64,000 nucleotides of DNA from Oncomelania hupensis (lineage: Eukaryota > Mollusca > Gastropoda > Littorinimorpha > Pomatiopsidae), in NCBI GenBank assembly GCA_036898135.1, contig CM072523.1, positions 39,616,376 through 39,680,375 of the forward strand, in the 5' to 3' direction. A program made the position numbers and the translations under genes. This document shows, one piece after another, positions 44,074 to 52,990 of this stretch (positions are counted from its first letter, which is position 1; each line of letters opens with the position of its first letter). The notes beneath the pieces were generated by a model. That model was not told the origin of the DNA, ran no database searches, and worked only from the letters and a program-made list of their open reading frames with translations.

Positions 44074-44338
44074 AGTTAGTTATTCATTGCTTACAGGGTC
44101 CAGCAAACCGCAAAGAGCCGAATCAAGACCACAACTTCCCTGAAAGAGGACTCGACATGATCCGTATAAGAGATTTGCTGAAACAACCCTAGTGGTAACA
44201 CTGAAGGCACTCCACCAGCCGGTCACTTTACAATAAAGACATCCCACGCAGGGGACGCTGTGGCTACACTCTAATTTATCGAACCCCCGTTCACAAAAAC
44301 AAAATAGAATACAAACATCATTATAAAATATCAACAAA

Positions 44339-44433
<95 letters not shown>

Positions 44434-44712
44434 GCCTACATTGCCAAATAATAATATCATTGGAAGCCCCAGTGGCCATTTGGCAGAAAGCGTCCATTAT
44501 TCCCAAGCTGATCCAACAGACCTCACACACAAATGAAGAGTTTTGTCCTGGAAGAGTTTTCAAGAAAAAAGGTAGATGACTGGTCTAGCGAAGAAGAAGA
44601 TAGTATAGTAGATTGATAGAACTGAGTAGGAATGAGAAAGAACAAAGGAGTGGGAATTTAAAGCACTATTTATACTGAAACCCCCGGCACCCCCATGGGG
44701 GGGGGGGGTCCG
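44074..44712 (-). mobile_element. Short retroposon, copy 2 (inside DIRS)
   Basis: It is flanked by GCCACGAT (44066-44073 and 44713-44720). On + it runs from the tail side (AGTTAGTTATTCATTGC, CAGGGTCCAGC) to the GC-rich end (TATTTATACTGAAACCCCCG). It matches copy 1 in AACAACCCTAGTGGTAA, CACTTTACAATAAAGACATC and CAAGCTGATCCAACAGACC. It is enlarged by an (AT)n run of about 80 bases and lacks about 30 bases next to the TATA region. Confidence 0.85.
44350..44431 (+). repeat. (AT)n microsatellite
   Basis: About 40 AT units inside retroposon copy 2. It replaces a short ACATACATATAAAATGCC segment of the other copies, so it grew after insertion. It gives an artificial poly-Tyr-Ile ORF. Confidence 0.95.
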
Positions 44713-46511
44713 GCCACGATGAGACTGTGTCTGTTTAGTGAGGCAGCTCATCTGAAAGAGCCGCCGCCGCGGCCAACCCGAAATCATGCTTGACCAGCAG
44801 AGGTCAGAGTCTTCTGGGGGGGGAGGGGGGGGGGCCTGGGCAAGAATGGAAAAAGCATCTGTCTTAGCCCTTTCCGCTTCCTCACTAACTGCCGTTCTGA
44901 CATAGGGGCCAAAAAGAGATGTCCCACCCGCAGAGAGGACGTCAGAGCCTGAGGAATATATGCTTGGCTTCCTCAAGAATAGTGTCTCTTCTTGCCAACA
45001 AAACATTGACGTAGGAAATTGTTTGCACACGGCAACCCTGCGACACAGCCAGGTTCAAAGCACTCAGCAGAGTATGAACCGAAGCGGGAGACACATCATC
45101 CATAAACTCACCATGAAAAAGTGCAACGAGTAGAGCATCCACCGTTGAAGTATACATTTCAATGAATGCAAAGTGGAATGATCAAAAGCAGAAAACACTG
45201 GTCGAAAGCTTCACTGACTTCGGAGCTAGAGCACTACCCATAAGCAGGGATAGTTCGTCCCTTGTCATTGGAAGCGTCGTTTAGGGCAGAACAGCCCTGG
45301 CTAAATATTTAGCTGGCTGCATGCACTTCTTATCCAACAACAAGACACCCTTGAACGCCTTAGGGAACTGCGGCACAGGCTTGTTAGCGACAACTGGAAG
45401 TTCATCCTGTTTTACACCACCTACCGTGGCCAGAGCCAAGTCCAAATAATGCCCAATGGCCGGAGATTCTTTCAAAGCAAACATAGTAGCCAAAGAATCA
45501 GCCGAAGCCAGAGACTCACCCAGAAGAGACTGGCCAACGATTCTATGCCGGTCAACCTGGCTCACCACACGAGGAGCAAGCCAAGCCGCCAGCTGCACCG
45601 CCTCTTTGAAAACGGCATCCGCTGAAGAGGCCAGTGGCGCAGCATGAAACAGAAGTGTTAGATGCATCAGACCACTGATCACCTTCTTCTGCACATGAGC
45701 CAGCCAAAAGCTCAACCGACAGGTTGTTTATAGCAGAAAAGCCCTGGACATCGGGATACCCATGCCATGCACCGGAAATGGAAGAGGCCTGATGGCCTCT
45801 ATCCAAACCGGAAACCAGAACATCGGAGGATGGCTGGGGGAAGCTGTTGCAAAGCCGGAGAGATAGGCCCACCAACAACCCGGTCCTGTTATTGCTCCGC
45901 AAGCAGCTGGGCCCATGATGGTCAAAATAGCATGCAAGGCACCCAGCTCTTGATCAGCCAAGGGTTTCGACCCTCTCTGAACGGCAGAGCTGACAGCGCA
46001 CTGAGGGTCGATATCTCGTTCCCGGTCCAAAAAACCCGGAACCACAACAGCGTTGTAGCCACTCCTGACAAGGCCACAGCGCCCGTGCTCACCTAAGAAC
46101 CAAGCGGCAGCTGGAAAGAAGGCTCAGGAACAGGCTTGGAGGAGGAAAGCTGCACAGCCAGCCTGTACATCTGTTCATTGGAGTCCGAAACGAGAGGGCT
46201 CGCCTGAGAAACGGGGACCAACACATCCCTCCCATCAGGAAACACCACCTTCACCATCTTGGGGCTAGCCTTGGTGGAACCAGCGGGAGCCAGAAGGGCT
46301 GTCTCCTCGGTTCTGCCACTGGAAGTAGCCTTCTAGCCTTCGCGTCGGAAGCAACCCTCGATGGAAGCTTTCTGACCAACTCGGAGGCCCTTGAAGCAGA
46401 AGAAACAGAGAACCTCTTTTCTTCTTAGAGAGAGAAGCCTGCATCTTCTTATGGGGAAGGGGCAGCAGGAGAGCAAGCCCGCTTAGAAGAGCGATGCTCG
46501 GTCATGGCCAT
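44713..46511 (-). pseudogene. DIRS gag-like ORF, broken
   Basis: From ATG at about 46511 (MAMTEHRSSKRACSPAAPSP) through several frames: VISGLMHLTLLFHAAPLASS, AAWLAPRVVSQVDRHRIVGQ, GVKQDELPVVANKPVPQFPK, then STVDALLVALFHGEFMDDVS, SALNLAVSQGCRV and ISYVNVLLARRDTILEEAKH. It is alanine/leucine rich and helical, as in DIRS gag proteins. It has stops and frameshifts, and is interrupted on its 3' side by the retroposon at 44074-44712. Confidence 0.7.
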
Positions 46512-47190
46512 CGAGAACAAAAATGCAAAAGCACAAAGCTTACCTTGCTTAACAAAACAAAAAACAAAAAAAATAAAAATAAATATCACACCTAGACACT
46601 TAAGTAAAGGTTCGCTGAGAGGTACCAAGAACCCTAACAAAAGCTAAACCCTTGAACAAAAGATTGCCACAAGGCTTGATCCCTGACTAACCAAACAGCC
46701 GTAAAAACGGCTAAGTCCAAAACACTAATAGCTAAAAAGAAGCTGAAATGCAAGTCGAAGTGAGAGGGCATAGACTACACGTCCGCACAAGACGAACCCC
46801 AACAGATCTCTGACTGGTTTCAGTGCTGGCTGTGAGCTTGGGGTATTAGAGGCACGCTCAGCACGTGCAGAATAAGGAGGGAGGGAAAGTAACGTGTTGT
46901 TTTCTTTATCTTAAACTTCCGTTGTGAGTGCGATTGCTAGGCAACGTCAAGTTAGTTGCACCAATGAGTCAGAGCAAATCCGAGATGATTAATTCTCACT
47001 GGGTGCTGACGGATCGGCCCACTTTGCCTTTTTGGTGCAGTCAAGCAGGGTTGTCTCCTAGAGAATTTGGAAGTCTTTAAGTTCAAATACTTTATTATTA
47101 CCATAAACAACTCGAGGCTTCAATAGTGTTTTTTTAAAGATGTGTTCATAACAGTTGGTGAAGGGTTTGTTCGCTTGTTAACACTCCTTG

Positions 47191-47734
47191 CAGGGGTGAG
47201 ATTTAACCCAGGAGACTAACTAGCCCGCCGGGCTAGCTAGTAAGTAAAGTGAGGTAGCCCGCATGGTTTTTAGGCAGCCCGACAATCGTTCACTTCAATA
47301 CTGCTGCATTAGCTAGAGTCTGTTGATCACGTTGAGGGTTCTTGCCTCTCAGGATGATCGGGTGAGTCTTGTAGCTACGGGGTTCGGACGTGGTGAGGTA
47401 GATTCTAGAAATAAAGTTCCACATTTTCGGATCAACCACCGTCACCTTGACAATACACGTAATTTGTAGCGAATATCTTTTTCACAAACAAAGCAGACAG
47501 CGCGCTTGGCGCGAAAGAGAAGTAGGCAAAGGGAAATAACGCTCGCGTATGCTTCATACTCGTAGCAGACGAACAATGATCTAAAAACGCTTGGACCGAG
47601 CTTCTAAAAGTCTGCAAGTAGTATCTTTTTTTTTTTTAGGTCGCCAGGCGGGCTGGCTCAATTATAAAGTGAGGTCGCCCGAGCCGGTTTTTAGTCGCAT
47701 CGGGCGACCGGGCAACCGCTAAATCTCACTCCTG
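47191..47734 (+). mobile_element. MITE with GC-rich inverted ends
   Basis: Left end CAGGGGTGAGATTTAACC, right end (reverse complement) CAGGAGTGAGATTTAGCG. CCTTG flanks both sides (47186-47190 and 47735-47739). Subterminal parts carry repeated GCCCGCCGGGC- and TAAAGTGAGGT-type blocks in direct and inverted orientation (TAGTAAGTAAAGTGAGGTAG and TTATAAAGTGAGGTCGCCC). No transposase. It lies 185 bases before the tentative last NHE exon. Confidence 0.7.
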
Positions 47735-47919
47735 CCTTGTTGGCAGGCTTTTGGCAGCAAGTCTAAGCCTTGGCAATGTCAAGATGCCAGCACAAGTATT
47801 GCTGCTAAAAGTACTGGATGTTTGTATGTCCATATCTGACAATAAAAGTGATCTATAAATCACATGTAACTATGTGGGCAGACTTTAAAATAAAATGTTG
47901 AATTCCATTGATTGGACAG

Positions 47920-48015
47920 ATTTCCAAGAACAGTTGCTGTAGTCTCTCCTCAGACCTCCCAAGACCTGCACCAGGAATGTGTCATGCTGTGGTGTCCTTG
48001 GAAGACAAATGTTAA
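47920..48015 (+). CDS. NHE exon 16, last exon (tentative)
   Basis: Acceptor TTGGACAG, phase 0. It encodes ISKNSCCSLSSDLPRPAPGM and CHAVVSLEDKC, then TAA (48013-48015). The total coding length becomes a multiple of three, and AATAAA follows at 48154-48159. The short cysteine-rich end has no family match, so only phase, acceptor and poly(A) signal support it. Confidence 0.5.
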   Translation: MSKNSCCSLSSDLPRPAPGMCHAVVSLEDKC

Positions 48016-48153
48016 ATGTCACACTGCACCTAACAGTGCTGGAACTGTAGAGACCCCTGAAACCTTCTCTACAATTGTACTGGCGGAATCTTGGAACTAC
48101 AGTAAAGTTTGTTACTTTGGTTAAAGTGCATGAAATATTTTTTTAATGCATGC

Positions 48154-48159
48154 AATAAA
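48154..48159 (+). promoter_or_regulatory. Candidate polyadenylation signal of the NHE gene
   Basis: AATAAA lies 139 bases after the proposed stop, followed by a genomic A tract. It is a plausible 3' end of the transcript; the A tract could also be only low-complexity DNA. Confidence 0.4.
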
Positions 48160-48539
48160 AATGTAAAAAAAAAAAAAAAAGAACATGCATGCAATAGTTT
48201 TTTTTTTAAAATCCTCAGGGTGCTTTTAAAGACAGAAGCTGATCAATGTATGGTGTGTAGTTGAATCACATGTTTGTAGGCACTCAGTTGTGAACTATAA
48301 ATCGTCTGTTTGATTGCACTTACTTGATTTACCTTTGGATTTTTTTAATTTTGAAAAGTCTGCAGTTAGGCAAGACAATGTGATATATTTTTATTGTACT
48401 TTATTTACCCAATGTGTGGGATGTGACATTAAATATCACCCAACAGGGAAGCTTCTATAGTTAGCTTGGTGACATGTTTTTAAATTCATCACTTACCATT
48501 CAATTTGCCATTATCATTACCATTCAATTTGCCATTATC

Positions 48540-48590
48540 ATCATTCATCATCATCATCATTATTATCATCATCATCATCACAGTCAGTCA
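48540..48590 (+). repeat. (ATC)n microsatellite
   Basis: A CATCATCATCATTATTATC run following a duplicated CATTCAATTTGCCATTATCA unit (about 48499-48540). Confidence 0.8.
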
Positions 48591-49147
48591 TATGCATCAT
48601 CACTATTATCACCACCTGATGTCTTAACAGTCATGTTTTTTTAATATTGCACATTCTGTCCAATTCGTCATATTTCTCACACATTAAGACAAACTCGAGA
48701 CTAAACGAAAAAATGTTCACATGCTTTAATTTGTGTGTGAGGCAATCAAGTACATACATATTCCACAGTAATGGAAATATCACATCAATAATTAAAAACT
48801 GTACACCTAACCAGACAGTCAAAACCAAGGATACCAAAATGGACTTCAATTGAGTCAGCGCAGTTTAAGAAAAAAAAAAGTAAAGAAAATTTCACCCTTG
48901 GGACAAGAACTTTGGAAAGGACAAAAGCAAAAATTGCAAATGTATTTGCTTACAATCATGCTCACCAAGCACCCACATTTATACATACATGCAATCACAT
49001 ACAAAGAGTATAATGGTCAGCAACCATACGCGCACCCACATAAATCATAAAATGTATAAATGCCACAATAAAATATGTCATGGCGTGTTTTATATATCCC
49101 CGTTATATGCATGCATCATAGCCGAGGTAGGGCCATTTTATTTCCAA
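48591..49147. other. Intergenic, nothing recognised
   Basis: AT-rich DNA after the NHE 3' end. Short ORFs on both strands have no family features. Confidence 0.4.
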
Positions 49148-49158
49148 TAAACAAAATG

Positions 49159-49729
49159 TTACACTACATTATTATTGCTTTAGGTCCAGCGGACTCTTCC
49201 GAGCCAAATCAGGACCGACAACCCCCAATCCGCAAAAAAGATCTGCTGAAACAACCCTAGTGGTAAAACTGAAAGCTCTCCATCAGCCAGTCACTTTACA
49301 ATAAAGACATCCCACGCAGGGGACGATGAGGCTGCACTCTAATTTATCGAACCCCCGTTTACAAAAACAATATAGAATACAAACATCATTATAAATTATT
49401 AACAAAATACATACATATAAAATGCCTACATTGCTAAATAATAACATCATATGAAGCCCTAGTGACCACCTGGCAGAAAGCGTCCAATATTCCCAAGCTG
49501 ATCCAACAGACCTCATACACAAATAAGGAGTCTTGTCCCGGAAGAGTTTTCAAGAAAAAAGGTAGGTGACTGGTCTAGCGAATAAGAAGATAGTATAGCA
49601 GATTGATAGAGCAGAGCAGGAATGAGAAAGAGTAAATGAGAAAGACAGCGACAGTGGGAATTTAAAGCACTAAATTTCCAGAAAGTGGGGATACTATTTA
49701 TACTGAAACCCCCGGCACCCCAACGGGGG
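49159..49729 (-). mobile_element. Short retroposon, copy 3
   Basis: It is flanked by TAAACAAAATG (49148-49158 and 49730-49740; one T is shared with the element end). On the - strand it starts ACCCCCGTTGGGGTGCC, has GTATAAATAG about 25 bases later, and ends TCCGCTGGACCTAAAGCAA followed by an ATAATG-type tail. At 571 bp it is nearly identical in layout to copy 1. No TSD mismatch, so it is young. Confidence 0.9.
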
Positions 49730-49740
49730 TAAACAAAATG

Positions 49741-50385
49741 ATAAAACACAATGCTCAAATCAAGAACCTTTTGGCACCCAATCATTTCATCGAACTTCCA
49801 TTGAGACAGCCAGGAAATCATCAAATAAATAAAATAGTTATTCTACTGATATTGCACGCTTACATTCTATGGTGTACATTTCATACAAACAACATAACCT
49901 GTTGATCATTACAGTTCATGAACACAGTACAAATAGTTCAGAAGTACACTAACCATTACCCAGCATACCAGTAAAGACTTATAGCGTTACACACAACCGT
50001 ACCGTACAATACTTTCCAAACAAAAAGGCCCAATAAAATTGGTGGCAATCGGGTCATCATAAAAACAGGCTTTTCACTCTGAAACCAGCCCCAAGCTAAA
50101 TTCCAAGTCTGGCAAACATTTCATACCTCAAATAAAATCTAGTAGTACCTATGCTGCAGTGGCAATCAACAAATTACAATTTTAAAAAATAACACTGAAA
50201 CAGCTGAAAGTTAAAACATGTTAATATGAGATCAAGGGGCGCAATTTCAACCAAAAAAAAAAAGCTTTTCCCTGTGCGACTAAGCTTTAAAAAAAATCTG
50301 CAGTTAGAAGCCAGTTTTCCTCTCCTTAACTCTTCACTTTGAGGTGTGTTCATTTGTTTCCCAAACCCCAAACCATAAAATATAT
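49741..50385. other. Intergenic, nothing recognised
   Basis: AT-rich. ORF 50174-50398 (-) has no family resemblance. Confidence 0.4.
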
Positions 50386-50830
50386 TCTTCAAAGACATTT
50401 GACCTCATCACAACATTTTCAAGGAACCGCTTTTATTCTAAACTTTGTCAAATTAGAGTAGAGTTGTAAGCGTATATTTGGTTTTAACAGTCTGAAAATC
50501 AAAATTTGCCTGTCAACACTTACGCCAACTGAAACATTTTTTCACCTTTCCCCCCCCCTATGGAGGTCAGGTTTTATCTACATTCTTCAAAGACATTTGA
50601 CCTTATCACAACAATTTCAAGGAACTGCTTTTATTCTCAACTTTTTCGCCTTCAGCCAATGTTGGGTTTCATTTAATTAATGAAGTCTCGAAATCAAAAC
50701 TTTTTCCCTGTCAAAATCTTTAGCTAACTGAAAAAAGCTTTCTTTTTCCAGCTAGGATTTATCAACATCTTCCAACCCCGTTGACCTCATCACAACATTT
50801 TTAAAACTATTGATTTTAATCTCAACTTTT
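50386..50830 (+). repeat. About 190-bp tandem repeat, 2.5 diverged units
   Basis: CATTCTTCAAAGACATTTGA (near 50386 and 50581) and a weaker third CATCTTCCAACCCCGTTGA (near 50766) are each followed by CCT(C/T)ATCACAACA and TTTTA(A/T)TCTCAACTTT. Unit spacing is about 195 then 185. Confidence 0.7.
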
Positions 50831-51665
50831 GTAATAGGGATCCGATAACAAAAATATGAAAAGTCACCTAGTTGCCAGGCCAGGCCAGCAATATTTTGAA
50901 CAAAACAATCCCGATGGAATACCATTCCTATCTTTTTCACAAGGCATTTAACACCAGCTTAACACGCGCGATAAAGGTATTCCATAACCTTTCAGTTGTT
51001 GAGAAGTGAGGTGGTAAGGATCTCCCTTTTCTCAAGGGCTAGCTTCAAGAGGGTGGTGTCCATCTCCCCTCACCAGCCAATGGGGAGACTAAATTGAGCA
51101 GCTGACTGACCGACACAGCTTTGGGCATTATTTTAGTTTAAACAACTGGTGTTACAACTACCACCGGATTTTAATACACAAGATCGCATAGGTATAATGA
51201 TAAAATTATTCAACGTAAAATCCCTCTGGGTCTCTTCCACAAACACACAAACATTCACATACACACATGCATATACACATCTCAGTTTTGTTAGACCAAG
51301 TCAAAAAATGTTTTATCACGAGTGAAACAGACCTTATGCAAATCATCATCAACACATCATAACAGATTTAAGATGTAAATGCCAAACTTAAGCATTTCTA
51401 GAACAAACCTCATATTAGAATCTTCGAATTGGTATAAGCTTACCACAAACTTAAAAATGGTTATTTTATTTTGTATTTATTGCTATCCCAGTGGGCTTTG
51501 AACTCCTGAAGAAGGATTTTAGTGAAATAAATGTATTGAGGACTTTTTCTCTTCTTCTGCATTTCATCTCCTTTTTGACTCGCATGCATAGCAATGTGAG
51601 TCTATGTATCCACCCAAAAAACAAAACAAAAAAATCCAGAAAGAGGAGTCCTCAATAGTCCAAAA

Positions 51666-52290
51666 ATGAGATTGAAAAAAAAAATGTCCGCCATTTGTTC
51701 GCCAACTGTCTGCAAAAATCTTGAGTATGGGAACATAATATGGTTTCCAAAACTAAAGAGACAATCAGTAGCCATTGAGAAAGTCCAAAGACGGGCAACC
51801 AAACTGGTTAAAGAGTATCGTAACATGCGTTATCATGATAGACTTAAGTATCTAGATTTACACTCCTTGTATGGACGAAGAGTGAGAGGAGACTTGATTC
51901 AAACTTTAAAAATGTACCATAAAATTGATGATTTGTACTAGACTGACTTTTTCTCAACACCTAGTTGTAATTCAACGCGAAACGCGGAGGGGAAGCTATT
52001 TGTAAACCGCTGCAGAACTAACACTAAAAAGCTTTCTTTTTCCAATCGTGTTGTTACTAACTGGAACGAACTACCCATTTCTCTTAAGAAAGCACCTTCA
52101 ATTAACTCTTTCAAAAACCAGTTGGATGAGCTGCCTAAGTACAAAAAAATTGTTCTTTTACTTTGATGAACGGTAATGCGTTCAGGAAAATTGCATGCAC
52201 TATCAGACCCATGTAAATCATATGAAAGATGGGACATTCAGAAAGGCCCGAGGGCCTGTTTTGTCCTCAACATTCTACTACTACTACTAA
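51666..52290 (+). pseudogene. CR1/jockey-like LINE 3' end
   Basis: It encodes LEYGNIIWFPKLKRQSVAIE, KVQRRATKLVKEYRNMRYHD, RLKYLDLHSLYGRRVRGDLI then a TAG at 51939-51941, and continues in frame with CNSTRNAEGKLFVNRCRTNT, FSNRVVTNWNELPISLKKAP and NSFKNQLDELPKY to a TGA. This is the C-terminal part of ORF2 of these LINEs. It ends in a (CTA)n tail near 52270-52285. It is 5' truncated and inactive. Confidence 0.8.
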
Positions 52291-52294
52291 AACT

Positions 52295-52990
52295 TTAAAG
52301 TGGCTTAGTACTCAAAACTTATTTTAACTATCACAACCAACCTTTGTAAGATAGTGTATTGTATACCTATGAGATTTCATAAATGATCAGTGAATGAATG
52401 ATTTCCCTTCAATGTCACAGAATTATCAAATGTTAGTTAAAAAAAAAAATAAAAACTTTTCCTAAAAATTCGCTTTTTTCCAGGTAATAAACTTATGGTT
52501 CTTTGAGGCAAGATAGATATCAATGAGGCACACGTACTACGCAAATTTGGTCAACCTCACTCCTAAGTCAAGGTCACTGGAGCTGTCCAAGTTGGTTTAC
52601 ATAGGAACTTTGAAGTGACCTTGAGCCTAAACTATGAGAGATATTAAGTCCAAACTTTTATTCAGAGATGTAATTGTAATTGTAACTGTAGATTATAGTC
52701 ACACGACACCGAAGCGCATAGGCGACTACTGGTCACATTATTCTGACACCAGCGAACCAGTTGATGGTAAGGGGAAAATAATATGGTCACACGTTGGCCA
52801 ATCCGGGATTCAAACCAGGTACCTTTCGGTTACTAGTAAGACGCTCTACCAACTGAGCTACCCAGCCCCACTCGAGATTCAGAGATGATAGATTTATCTT
52901 TCATATATGTTCCATTTTTGCGCTGATCTTGGTCAAGGTCATTTTAGGCCTTTCAAAACATACAAAAAATAGGTCATCATACAGTGGAAT
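52295..52990 (+). repeat. AGGTCA-rich dispersed repeat, left part
   Basis: It matches 14930-16010: ACTATCACAACCAACC, GATCAGTGAATGAATGA, GTCAAGGTCACTGGAGCTG and ACTTTGAAGTGACCTTGA. It is interrupted by the tRNA-SINE at 52691-52870 and then by the LINE at 52991. It continues after 55489. Confidence 0.75.
52691..52870 (-). repeat. tRNA-derived SINE
   Basis: Same family and orientation as 5350-5516 and 7217-7394. Box A GTAGCTCAGTTGGTAGAGC and box B GGTTTGAATCCC on the - strand, body ending GTGTGACTATAATC. It is inserted in the AGGTCA-rich repeat. Confidence 0.8.

Larger units (their letters stand above)
42378..46972 (-). mobile_element. DIRS-type retrotransposon, internally deleted
   Basis: The terminal repeats are inverted, not direct: left 42378-42540 and right about 46815-46972 share GTGCAACTAACTTGACGTTG, GCTGAGCGTGCCTCTAATAC and CCCCAAGCTCACAGCCAGCA on opposite strands. 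On the - strand the order is gag-like ORF, a stub of RT, then a tyrosine recombinase. Most of RT/RNase H is missing. DIRS elements integrate by tyrosine recombinase instead of an integrase and lack target duplications, in line with none being seen. It is interrupted at 44074-44712 by a short retroposon. Confidence 0.82.
6861..48015 (+). other. Na+/H+ exchanger gene (SLC9/NHE family), 16 exons seen, 5' end missing
   Basis: The span of the host gene. Exons were chosen by similarity to the NHE transmembrane domain, GT/AG borders and phase continuity; joined lengths sum to 2142 bases, exactly 714 codons including the stop. The protein is an electroneutral antiporter that exchanges cytosolic H+ for extracellular Na+. 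Exons 1-8 cover the ion-binding FGES/LLND motif, the (S)FGGLRGA motif and the last membrane helices; exons 8-9 cover the helix that binds calcineurin-homologous protein in NHE1; exons 10-16 form the regulatory tail. The first helices and start codon are not in the window. Similarity is to the plasma-membrane NHE1-NHE5 group; the exact orthologue is not resolved. Confidence 0.93.

Noticed and set aside
44080..44563. ORFs rich in Tyr-Ile on the - strand
   Set aside because: They are produced by the (AT)n microsatellite.
49513..49824. ORF shared between retroposon copies (YPRWGAG...ICV, also at 30093-30359 and 55022-55441)
   Set aside because: It runs through the GC-rich end and the TATA-like GTATAAATAG, has no conserved start inside the element, and is broken in copies 2 and 5; more likely promoter/UTR than protein.
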